This document shows positions 22,697 to 32,706 of a stretch of 64,000 nucleotides of DNA, one piece after another. How positions within the stretch are numbered: the stretch's first letter is position 1; every line of letters starts with the position of its first letter. Below the pieces are notes generated by a model. It made no database searches and was not told where the DNA came from. It was given only the letters and a program-made list of their open reading frames with translations. The position numbers were made by a program, and so were the translations under genes. Source of the DNA: Eucommia ulmoides (lineage: Eukaryota > Streptophyta > Magnoliopsida > Garryales > Eucommiaceae); the NCBI GenBank assembly GCA_016647705.1, contig CM028334.1, forward strand, positions 15,236,402 to 15,300,401, in the 5' to 3' direction.

Positions 22697-22922
22697 TTTC
22701 AATATGATGTTTATGATTATTTTAAGTTGTTTTTCCTTTAATATTATACTCTTTCAATGTGCTCCATGATATATTAGGTGAAATAAATGAAATTATCCAT
22801 AGAAAGCTGTTTCAATATGATGTTTATGATTATTTTAAGTTGTTTTTCCTTTAATATTATACTCTTTCAATGTGCTCCATGATATATTAGGTGAAATAAA
22901 TGAAATTATCCATAAAAAGCTG
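22697..22922. repeat. 113-bp tandem duplication (two copies)
   Basis: The unit beginning TTTCAATATGATGTTTATGA occurs at 22697-22809 and again at 22810-22922, nearly identical; one visible difference is CATAGAAAGC against CATAAAAAGC. The second copy abuts the left arm of the hairpin. The near identity indicates a recent duplication. Confidence 0.9.
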
Positions 22923-23110
22923 TTGATCTACCGTATATAATGTTTCTGAAATGGATACAAAATTTGAATGGGAGATCGAGCAAGGTATATTCAACCACTT
23001 TCCACTCCGCATGCCTTTTTAAGAATCTTTCCAGAATCTTAGACACTTTGCTCGATCTCCCATTCAAATTATGTATCCATTTGCGAAGCAATATATACAG
23101 TAGATCAACA
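22921..23110. ncRNA. Long hairpin, candidate small-RNA precursor
   Basis: Two 63-bp arms (22921-22983 and 23048-23110) are inverted copies with 57 of 63 positions matching, separated by a 64-bp loop. The loop-proximal 23 bp, including TTTGAATGGGAGATCGAGCA, pair perfectly. It lies between ORF B (+) and the 3' end of the PMD pseudogene (-). A stem of this length could be processed by a Dicer-like enzyme, but transcription is not shown. It may instead be a small foldback element, though no target duplication was found. Confidence 0.45.
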
Positions 23111-23246
23111 ATTTTCTAAATCTACAAACGTTACAAAAAAATGTATTTACTAACTATGTACATTCCTATATAACTATGTATTTACAAAAAAAAAAAAAAA
23201 AAAAAAAATTACATTCCTATAACTAAACTATCAACTGCATAACTAA

Positions 23247-25601
23247 CTATGTACCGCAACCCTTACGTCGGACGTTTCTCTACCCTTGGCGTTGAGCAAT
23301 AAGAGGTTCCTCAGCCTCCTCATTAACCTGTGTAACTTGTCCAAATTCCATGAATGACTGTTGTATCATCCCCGGGGTGGCATCCACGCCGTTCTCGAAC
23401 CACGACACCGATGACACTGGTCTTTGTAATCTTGTGGGTTAGACAAATGCCATTGGAAGAATGATGCCTGAAGTCGAAACAATTTCGTCCATCTCTGGGG
23501 TGACGAATGAGGATGGCAGTCGTGTACCTAGCTACAATGCATAATGCGAATAAGGGCCATGCATCTGGTACACGTCGGACGGCCCAACATCATCACTCAT
23601 GCCGTATATACTAGATGGTCCGGCATCAGCACCCATGTTGTACGATGTAGAAGGTCCGGCATCACCCACACCACCTGGATGGTAGGATTCAACAGTTCAT
23701 GGCTGGGGAGAATGATGAGAAGTAGGCTGAAAAGATGGAGGAACATCATCTCGCATATGGCGCGATACTTGACAACACACTGCCCCCGAGGTAGCGACGT
23801 AGACGGCCTGAGCCATCTCATAGTATGAGTCTAGAGTATGCGTCCGCAGAGAAAAATGACTCAAGCGCATCAGCTGCGATACTTCTGAATTCTAAAAAAC
23901 ACATATGATCATTAAGTTAATACATGAATAATAACAAGATAATCAAACTCATATAGGTAAGTTAGATGGTATAGTCAATATGATCATACCTCTAACCTCG
24001 CTCGTCCTTCGATTGCTAGATAACTGAACTTAGGTCGGTACCTTGGGTTGACCAAGAACTATCGTGTGATTTTCCAATACTAGTTCATGTATTCATGGTC
24101 AACCTCTATCCCCCGCTCAAAGCTGCCCACATATGGTATTTGTCGGCTATTCCATCCAACTATATGCTTGCGGTGCTTCTCAATCCAGTCTGCACCGTAG
24201 TGTCCTCGCTAAGTGCTGTTGTGCAACTACTGATCCCAAATACACCGCTCAGGAATCGGTTGCTGATAACCGAACTGTAATAGATCACGCAGGGAATACG
24301 TGTACTCGACAATGTCATAGTAAATGAAGGGTAGCTTTGCCATCTATATTTTTTTCCCATCTCTAGTATATGGAGGCAAAGTCGATAGGAGATAGGGCAT
24401 CCAAACGACATGTCCAGAAAATATATAAATAAAAAATAAAAATTTCGACGTAAATAAATAACTAACCTCGTCATTCTACAATCAATCTAATTGATCGCGA
24501 TAGACGATCAAAACGTGCATCAGCTAGTTTTCCAAATAGAATTCAAGGGTCTACATGTACACCAAAAAAATAACCATAAGTTTAACTGAATATGGACGAC
24601 AATTTCCATTACATGATAATAAAATAAAATAAAAATACTAATTACTTACCAGGTACCCCTCGGAGCCGCTGGGAACAAAAAGTCCTCCAAAGTCAGTTCT
24701 CCGTATGCTTAATCATACTCAGGGATAGGAATAACTTCCGGTCGAAGCCTCGATAACTGCTCCCAAGCCTAACACTCCAACAAAAATAGACACCCAGCTA
24801 TGTCTCTTGTCGTGCCCTTCGCCGCCTTACATAACTCACGGTACAGGACCGCTAGTGTCTTACTGCCCCAGCTATACTTGACAAGAGGTGTCAAGTCGCG
24901 GAGCAATGGGAGGTAGACTAGCTTGATGCTGTTCTGCGATTTATCAAGCAGCTACATCGTGCCAAGCAAAATTAAGCAATACGTCTGTGCGTAGCAATGT
25001 ATAGCCTCCTCGCCAACATCCTCGGGAACGTGGTTGAAGGTTGCATTTGGCCAATTAAGTTTCAAACAACCGTTCCTTATCGTACCATCCGGCGATGCCA
25101 CGCCGAGGAGATCATGGAAAAGTCACTGCCAACTCTCTAGCGGTCACATGTCCTCATGGACGATAACCGATTGCCCGTGCATGGGTAACCCCAACAAAAC
25201 GGACATGTCTTGTAGCGTGATCGTCATCTCCCCAACTGGTAGATGAAAAATGTGTCTCTCTGGACGCCATCTCTCTACTAACGCGGTTATCAGACACCTA
25301 TCAAACCGCTTCGGCCACAGCCTGTAAGGACTGTACAAACCGACAGATTTTATCAGTTGTATGACTCGAGTGGGGGTGTCTTCTCTCCATTACCCCACAA
25401 CAAATCTAACACAGTCGAGCGCACCATTATCTTGAAACATTAATTAAGACACAATAAAATAACATAAATTTTTTAAAAAAACTAAAATTAAAAAATTAAT
25501 ATAATAGCTTAAATATTTACATATCCTACCCAGACTAATGCAAACTTGTGCTGGGACTGCAAGTGGAGAACTGAAGTATCTATCGGGCTAAACTCACACA
25601 T
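23247..25601 (-). pseudogene. Plant mobile domain (PMD) gene carried by the MULE, broken
   Basis: This is a transposon copy of the PMD family (PF10536; host members MAIN and MAIL1 act in silencing and genome stability). A first exon (25530-25601) reads MCEFSPIDTSVLHLQSQHKF and ends at a GT donor. The core follows with LITALVERWRPERHIFHLP, VGEMTITLQDMSVLLGLPMH, YAQTYCLILLGTM, LVYLPLLRDLTPLVKYSWGS, LYRELCKAAKGTTRDIAGCL and AWEQLSRLRPEVIP. A later exon around 24060-24340 holds the C-terminal LLQFGYQQPIPERCIWDQ region. A Pro/Ser/Gly-rich tail with GPSxxY repeats runs to a TAG at 23247. Several in-frame stops show it is not translated in full. PMD genes are known passengers of MULEs. Confidence 0.75.
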
Positions 25602-25866
25602 AACTAAAATTATTGCCCCCCAAACAATTGTGTCAAATTTATTAGTACCAAATTAAAATTCAATCACATTTAAAAACTAAATATAACATCTATTACAAAT
25701 AAATGTGTGCGAAAAATGCATGAAATTTATGGTACATAAAAGTTGACATATGAAACAAATAAAGTAGCAAAAATATTCATTACAAAGAAATGTGTGCGAC
25801 AAGTACATGAAATTTATGATACATAAAAGTTGGCATATGAAACAAATAAGCTATCATAAACATCCA

Positions 25867-28724
25867 TTACAATGAATCGATAAGATCAATTGGGTATATG
25901 GCGGAGTCGGGATGGACATCTCCGCCTATCATGTCCAGTTTAGGAACACAAACCACACCAATGACAAATTTGTCATTGTTCTTCGCGACTGATCCATCTC
26001 GTTTTGAATGCGAGTGGATGTCGGTCGACCATGTTGCACCACTCGAAGTCTATTATGGTTCGGAATTAGGTTTGACAAATTTGTCTATTGGCCAATAGTC
26101 CTCGTGAATAATCGGTCGAAAAGATGACTCCCACTCCATCAATTGATTCACTACTGTGTACTCAGCGGCAATATACCGGAACGCATTACTGTCACTATAC
26201 TTGGTGGCTGCAAGCATATGGGAGCACGGATATCGCCATATTTATATTTTCCACATGTATAATCAACGTTATCCCCTAATGTGACTCGGTGAACGATCAG
26301 ACCCCGAATAAGAGTCATTCTAGTTTTCACATGATAGATTGCATTCGCTCTAAAAAAAACATATTTAATTAAATTATGTGTGCCAACAATTATATGTAAC
26401 TTGAAAAAAAGTAAATAATAACTAATAATTTACCAATCAAATATCTGAATCTCGTATGTTTTGGACTTGGCATGAGATTTCTGTATTTTTTTTAACTACG
26501 TATTTAACGTATATGTAACCGTCGGCTGAATCCTTTAGAGCTTCTTGTAGACCAACATCAAGGTATTTAAACATTTTGTAGAAAATAATCTTCACGAATG
26601 CAGTAATTGGAACATTGCTTGCACCCTTCAAGCAGTTGTTAAATACCTCAGCGTAATTGGTTGTCATTACTCCCCAACTCTTGCTATCGTCGTGTGCTCT
26701 GGTCCATTTGTAGGCTGCAATACTATCCAACCACCTATGTGACTCAACATCAATTTGTTTTATCTCTTCCATTATTGCATTATATTTTTGAATTTGGTTA
26801 GTAACACCCGCATTCCAAACAAGATCTTTCAGTTGCTGATTTTTAACGATCTTGTTGAAATTGCTGTAAAGGTGCCGCAAACAAAATCGGTGATATCGGA
26901 CGGGCTCATTCAGTTGATTAAGCCACATGTTGTCAATCTCACTATGAATGGCCGCGTGTCTATTAGATATCAATGTCACATCAGGACGATCTCTGATAGT
27001 ATGGCGCTTAGGCATGTAGATGAACCATCGCCAGCAACGGTAGTCCTCCTTCAGTACGACGGCGAAAGCCAAAAGATAGCACTTGTTGGACGACGTCATT
27101 CCAATGGCGATTAAGATCTTTCCCTCGTATTTACCGTATGGGTGCTGTCAATCGTGATGGCAGGCCCACAATAACGTCATCCGTCAACTGAATGTTTGAA
27201 TGCTCAAAACACCATGTCAAACCTCATGTAGCTAGGCATATAAGTCGGAATAGTGTTTCACTCGACAATTGTACCTGGATTGTAGTGTTACAATGCGACC
27301 ATAAACTTCGGCAACTTCTGATATGATTCGTCCCAATCTCCGAATAAGATCTCGATGGATTTAGATCTGGCCAACAAAGTTTTTGATAGGATATGGTGAA
27401 TCCCTGAGAATCTTTCACGTAAACCACGATAACGCTCATCTTTAATTTTGGATCATGTTCGACTTGTCCAAGTATTAAGTTCGAAATCAAACCAACATTC
27501 AAATTTTTATGATCTAATGTCATATGATTATAAAAACATGTGTGTTGACCCTCGTACTGCGTAATCTAAAACATACCGTAGCTTTTTTTCATAATCGCCC
27601 GCAACCTCCAATCGCATCTATGTAGGCATTTAACCACCCAAATATTCTTGTTCGTTTGCACCACACTATACTCTTTGTTCTTCATGACGTGGTAATATTT
27701 CACAGTGTCCTGGACATGTTTCTTGTCCTTAAAGAATATATCGATACAAAATTCGTCCATCTCCGGTGTCCAAAATTTTTTTCGCAACTTTGGCTCGTAT
27801 TTCGCCATGTCATCTTCATCACCCCATTCCAAGTTATTGAAAAATAGAATAACCTTGTCCAAATCAAATTGCTGACTCTGACTCCCTTACTCGCTTGCCC
27901 CAGCATCTAGATTTTCATTCTCATTCCCATCATCCTCCTTTGGCTTCAACACAACATCCGCATCTAACTCTTCTTCTAACACACCATGACTATCAACTGT
28001 ATCAAACTCACTACCATAATTACTTGTGTTGTATTGCGGTGGAATACTTGGCGAAAAAAGTGATGTAGAAGAACGAAACTGGTGCCATGATCACGATCAA
28101 TCATACTATATGAATGCTCTTATTCTGGAATGTAAGAGGGTGGGACGGTGTAATTAGACTCAACTAATTGGGGGTGCGGTATAGGAATACTGTGGGAATG
28201 ATGCTGTTCTAGAATGTATGAGGGTGGAATGGTGTAATTAGACAAGACTGTTGGGGGGGGTACGACATGGGAATATTATAGTCGAAAAACGTAGGGTCCG
28301 ATTGGGTACTGTATGGATTAAAACTCTGAGTCATTAAGTGGGTAAAATGACCAGTTTGGCGAAAAACATTCGGACTATTATCAAATGCTCATTCTACTTC
28401 TACATACACCTCAACAACAAGAAGCGATGGTATGTAAAGAGGTAACTCAAGCACTTGGTTTAATGCTATGTCATCCCCGATAGAAAACAAGGCATATTTA
28501 AAATTTTTCCCCAAAAGTGTAATCAGCATCTTACATTTTAATTTCAAATTTCCAGTAGCCTCATCCTCAAGAACACACGGTTTTAGCATCTCAATTAATT
28601 CATTCAATGTTGTTCCCCTACAGACAACCAAAGATTTTACAGATGATGTACTGTAAGAAACCCCGAACTCGATATCTTCTAATATTCTACCACTCCAATA
28701 CAATAACAACCGAATGTGATCCAT
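25867..28724 (-). pseudogene. MURA-type MULE transposase, broken
   Basis: The transposase would cut and move the MULE by binding its terminal repeats. The N-terminal region starts MDHIRLLLYWSGRI at 28724. The MuDR/zinc-finger part lies at about 27866-27560 (DTVKYYHVMKNKEYSVV, CLHRCDWRLRAIMKK). The catalytic MULE domain spans about 27180-26500: TIDSTH (first Asp), CYLLAFAVV, SNRHAAI (second Asp replaced by Asn), FCLRHLYSNF, and TTNYAEVFNNCLKG around the catalytic Glu. An 84-bp intron at 26350-26433 precedes the SWIM zinc finger, read across a frameshift as YTCGKYKYG then YPCSHMLAATKYS, and the stop at 25867-25869. Multiple stops and shifts occur, so it is dead. A duplicated segment at about 28129-28262 lies in the linker. 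Confidence 0.8.
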
Positions 28725-28739
28725 TTCAAGCGGCTATCA

Positions 28740-30420
28740 TTTCACAAGCCAAAACAAAATAAGAAAATATTATCGTCAACCAAAACTCAATCGCAAAAGT
28801 ATGTTCATATACCAATTACTTATAGTGTTCATTTTTTATATTCTATGTCAAGTTAACATTTTTTATAATTTATTTTCAATCCTTAACATTTTACTTATTT
28901 TTAATGTATTTAATAATTATTTTAACTCTAACTCTGAAAGACTAAAATATATTTATTTAAAACTAATAAAATAATTTTTACAAACATATTAAAAAATTAA
29001 ACTAACTAACAAATTGAACATTTTTAATTAAATAACTAAATTAAAGTGTCTGATTTTTAATTAAACAACTAAATTAAAAAATTAAACTAACTAACTAACA
29101 AAGTGCACAATTTTTAATTACACATTTTTTAATTAAACAAGTAAATTAAAAAAATTAACTAACAATCTTTTTAAAACAATATATTAATTTATATTTTTCC
29201 ACAAAGGTATAATTCGCTCAAACTTTGAGTGGCCAAATTGCAATTTTAAAAGTTTGACAACTTGGTAAAATATAAATTTAATATATTGTTTTAAAATAAA
29301 TTGTCAGATAATTTAAATTTAATTTTTTAATTTACTTGTTTAATTAAAAAATAATCGATTTTAACTTATCAAAATCAGATTTGAAAATATCTTCTTTCTC
29401 ATCTGTAACAATTAATATATTGTTGTAGATGAAAAAGAAAATATTTTCAAACCTGATTTTGATAAGTTAAAGTCAATTACTGATGAAGTTGACAACTTAC
29501 ATCGGCTAGGTATTTGTATTAAATTAAACTCGTTATATATACTTGACAAATTTAATTCAAATTAAATTTATATTTTAAAAATATTATTTTATATAAGTTT
29601 AATATTTTATATTTTTCCAATTTGTCAAACTTTGAAGGGCCAAAGTGAATATTTTTTAATTAAACAACTAAATTAAAAAATAATTAAACAACTAAATTAA
29701 AAAATTAAACTCAAACTAACTAACAATTTATTTTAAAACAATATATTAAAATTTATATTTTTCCAATTTGTCAAACTTTGAGGGGTCAAAGTACACAATT
29801 TTTAATTAAATATTTCTTAATTAAACAACTAAATTCAAAAATTAAATTAACTAATTAACAATTTTAACTAAATTCAAAAATTAAACTTAAACTAACTAAC
29901 AATTTATTTTAAAACAATATATTAAAATTCATATTTCTCCAATTTGTCAAACTTTGGTCAAAGTATACAATTTTTAATTAAATATTTTTTAATCAAACTA
30001 ACTAATTAACAATTTTAACTAAATTAAAAAATTAAACTCAAACTAACTAACAATTTATTTTAAAACAATATATTAAAATTTATATTTTTCCAATTTTTCA
30101 AACTTTGAGGGGGTGAAAATACACAATTTTTAATTAAACAACTAAATTCAAAAATTAAACTAACTAATTAACAATTTTAACTAAATTCAAAAATTAAACT
30201 TAAACAGACTAACAATTTATTTTAAAACAATATATTAAAATTTATATTTTTCTAAATGTCAAACTTTGAGGGGTCAAAGTACATATTTTTTAATTAAACA
30301 ACTAAATTCAAAAATTAAATTAACTAACTTACAATTTTTTTTTATATAATATATTAATTTATATTTTCCTACACCTGTGAAAGGGGTCAAAGTGCAATTT
30401 TTAATTTAACAACTAAATTA
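28740..30420. repeat. Subterminal AT-rich diverged tandem repeats of the MULE
   Basis: The motif AACAATTTATTTTAAAACAA with flanking TTTTCCAATTTGTCAAACTT recurs at about 29161, 29721, 29897, 30048, 30210 and 30330, giving units of roughly 120-180 bp. Copies have diverged and show small indels. The left side of the MULE lacks this array, so the two subterminal regions are unequal. No coding potential was seen. Confidence 0.7.
29355..29478. ncRNA. Near-continuous hairpin of about 120 nt
   Basis: Arms 29355-29403 and 29428-29478 are inverted copies around TTATCAAAATCAG and its complement. The central 24 bp are also partly self-complementary (ACAAT..ATTGT), so the segment folds almost to the tip. 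It may be a small foldback element or give rise to small RNA; there is no evidence of transcription. Confidence 0.4.
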
Positions 30421-30519
30421 ACAAATTAAACTAACTAAAAAATTAAACAACTAAACCAACAAATTAAACAAGTAAACTAACTAATTAACAAATTAAATAA
30501 GTAAAAAACATACTAATTA

Positions 30520-30905
30520 GAGGGCATCTCCGAAAGGCAGACATTAGGCTTGACTTACTCTGTAGATAGTTTTATATGAGGAAGGCATATACATGTTACC
30601 TATGAAAATGAGATTTTGTTCATGAATTATTAAGGCAAAAAATTGGTACTAATTTGGACAGCTACGCAAGCTAACAGTGCAAGTGGGGAGGAATGGGCTT
30701 GCGAGGAATGACATTTTTTATAATAAAACCTCTCTGGAGTAGATTTATTTGTTTATTTTGTTGCTTAGGGTTCTATACTTAGTTTAGCATGATAATTTGA
30801 AGATAAAAGATTTCCATCTTCCCAATGGGTGTAAGATGTGGTGGTGGAGTAAGAGTCTCAAATGCTTTTAGTTTTTCAGTGCTTGGGATTTGTAGGATTA
30901 TGATT
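30520..30905. other. Non-repetitive island in the MULE right arm
   Basis: About 385 bp of more complex sequence (GGGCATCTCCGAAAGGCAGA onward) sits between AT-rich repeats and is absent from the left arm. No protein or RNA was recognised. It may be captured host DNA or a decayed insertion. Confidence 0.3.
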
Positions 30906-31261
30906 TATATTCTAATATTTTTTTTATGTTTTACAAAATAACTAAATTAACAATTAAATTAATTAATTAACTAACTAAATTACAATTTATAATTTAATGT
31001 TTTTTTTATGTTTTAAAAAATGACTAAGTTAACAACTAAACTAATTAATTAACTAACTAACTAATTTTTTTTAAACAATATTTTATAATTTATATTCTAA
31101 TATTTTTTATGATGTTTTTTTAAAAATAACTAAATTAACATCCAAAGTAACTGCTTAAGAAAAGTGACTAACTAATAAATTAAATAATTAAACAAGTACA
31201 AAACATACTAATCAAACCAAATTAATAAATAAATTAAACAAAACAAACAAAAATAAACTTA

Positions 31262-31546
31262 TCTTTGGTAGGAGGAAGAAATTCTGAAGTGAAGTTGTAA
31301 AAAATCCTTGATGAACAATTCCCGTAAAAAATAAAATAAAAAAAATTGACAGCTAACTCAAGGAAGAAGAGGAAAGAAATTTTCAAAGGAGGAAAGTAAT
31401 TTGGCAAGTAAGTAATTCAAAGGAAGAAAGAAATTTGGCAGGTAAGTAATTCAAAGAAGTAAGAACTCGTTCACAGTCGGTAAAGGAGGAGAACTATTTC
31501 TTTCACAATTGGTAAAAAAAAAAAAAAAAAAATACAGCCAATGGGC

Positions 31547-31589
<43 letters not shown>

Positions 31590-31590
31590 T
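31262..31590. other. Extra segment in the MULE right terminal repeat
   Basis: The left arm runs from TGACCGGTGAAGG straight into AAGTTTATTTTTG, whereas the right arm has about 330 bp between these points. The extra segment contains a short direct repeat (GAAATTTGGCA, then GTAAGTAATTCAAAG, twice at 31400-31460), a poly(A) run and a (GT)n(TA)n microsatellite at 31547-31580. It shows an insertion in one arm or a loss from the other. Confidence 0.45.
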
Positions 31591-32006
31591 TTTGGACCCG
31601 AGGATCATCCAAAACAGGAACAGTCAAAGGAAATGATCTCTGCTAAACGGTCATTTCCTTTGACCGTTCAGCTGGACAGCCGCTACAGCAGTACAGCAGC
31701 TATCCTCGGGAACGGGCAAAAATGACCGCTCTCATTTAAAAAAATATATATGATTTAGGACCCGAGGATGTGACCCCCGGGTCCTATGTATACCCGGGGA
31801 TCACATCCCCGGCTACGAAATTAAAAAAAATAAAACCGTATACCCGATGTTTCGAACACCGAGTATACGGCAAACCCATTTTTGGAACCCGATTTTCGGA
31901 ACCCCAGGTTTTAATACCTGAGGATCACAATCCCAGGTAGAAAGCTTTTGGTAAATAAGATCAAATAGGGTCATTTTCAGTATTTTTTTTTTTTTAAATA
32001 TATTTA
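31590..32006. repeat. MULE right end with palindromic blocks and outer flank
   Basis: The right arm holds palindromes matching the left arm (GGACAGCCGC..TATCC, GGACCCGAGG..CCCGGGTCC, CCCGGGGATCACATCCCCGG). Outside the clear terminal repeat lie further palindromes: CCGTATACCCG..CGAGTATACGG (31844-31880), AACCCGATTTTCGG (31897-31910) and CCTGAGGATCACAATCCCAGG (31917-31938). Then GGTAAATAAG..CAGTA..poly(T)..AAATATATTTA ends near 32006. This last stretch resembles the ends of the foldback at 18236-20046. Confidence 0.55.
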
Positions 32007-32706
32007 AATGGCAAAAGACTCAATTTGTTGTGGTGGAGAAATATAAAAATAAATTGAGAAATGACAGCTTGCAACAAATTTCTTTGACTTGCCTATTCCG
32101 CAGTTCATAGTTCCGCCTTTAGTCTAATCGTCCCACGGCTAACCTATACAAGTTTGAAAATTCAAAGTTCACCAAAAGAACATAAAAAAATAACAGTGCG
32201 TGAATCAATGAAGCATAACACATCACACACTTGACATGGCAAGTCCAAAATAAATAAATAAATATAAGTTGATGCATCTGACCCTAGCCTTGGTGCTTTT
32301 TAAGTTGATCTATCAAATCAAGTAGATAATTTTTTACGTGGAATAAAAAGTTTAATTTAGTTTCAGAATGGTGAGATATTTATATGGGGGTTCAATTTCA
32401 GCAAAAAAACGCAATAATAACAATTATTGACTTGAAGACACTTAGTACATCAATTTCTCGATTCTCTTCGAAATCTCGAACTAAAAAATTGTATGTAATT
32501 GATAAGTGAAAGTTGCTGAGTGATATATCTGATCCGTTTTGTTGTGAGGTATTTGATTTCGAAACAGGATTTGTCAATTTTGTTTGCTAAAAAATTTTAC
32601 AAAATCCTTCCTCAAATATCTTACCTAACAGTTATAACAAAACGCAATGCGTTGTCTATATCTCTTCAAGGGATCAAAATGATAGATTCAGTGTTTTTCA
32701 GTATCA
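32007..32706. other. Intergenic DNA and 3' flank of the CPP1-like gene
   Basis: AT-rich sequence without recognisable genes. It includes the probable 3' untranslated region of the - strand gene that ends at 32707. No polyadenylation signal was singled out. Confidence 0.4.

Larger units (their letters stand above)
20086..31821. mobile_element. Large Mutator-like element (MULE) with long terminal inverted repeats
   Basis: The left terminal sequence ATTTCGTACCCGGG, then (after a solo LTR) GGGATGTGATCCCGGGCATA, pairs with the right end reading inward from TACGAAAT at 31821. The matching arms extend for several hundred bp (left to about 20970, right from about 30950) and include the GAACGGTCAAAGGAAATGAC palindrome. 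Inside are two small + strand ORFs, a PMD pseudogene and a MURA transposase pseudogene, both on the - strand. Long MULE-type terminal repeats and a MULE transposase define the superfamily. The true outer ends may lie further out (GGGTTTGC at 20061-20068 and its complement at 31879-31886), and no target duplication was resolved. Confidence 0.8.

Noticed and set aside
23247..25601. PMD gene as a functional host gene
   Set aside because: Several in-frame stops, location inside MULE ends and linkage to a dead transposase point to a transposon passenger pseudogene.
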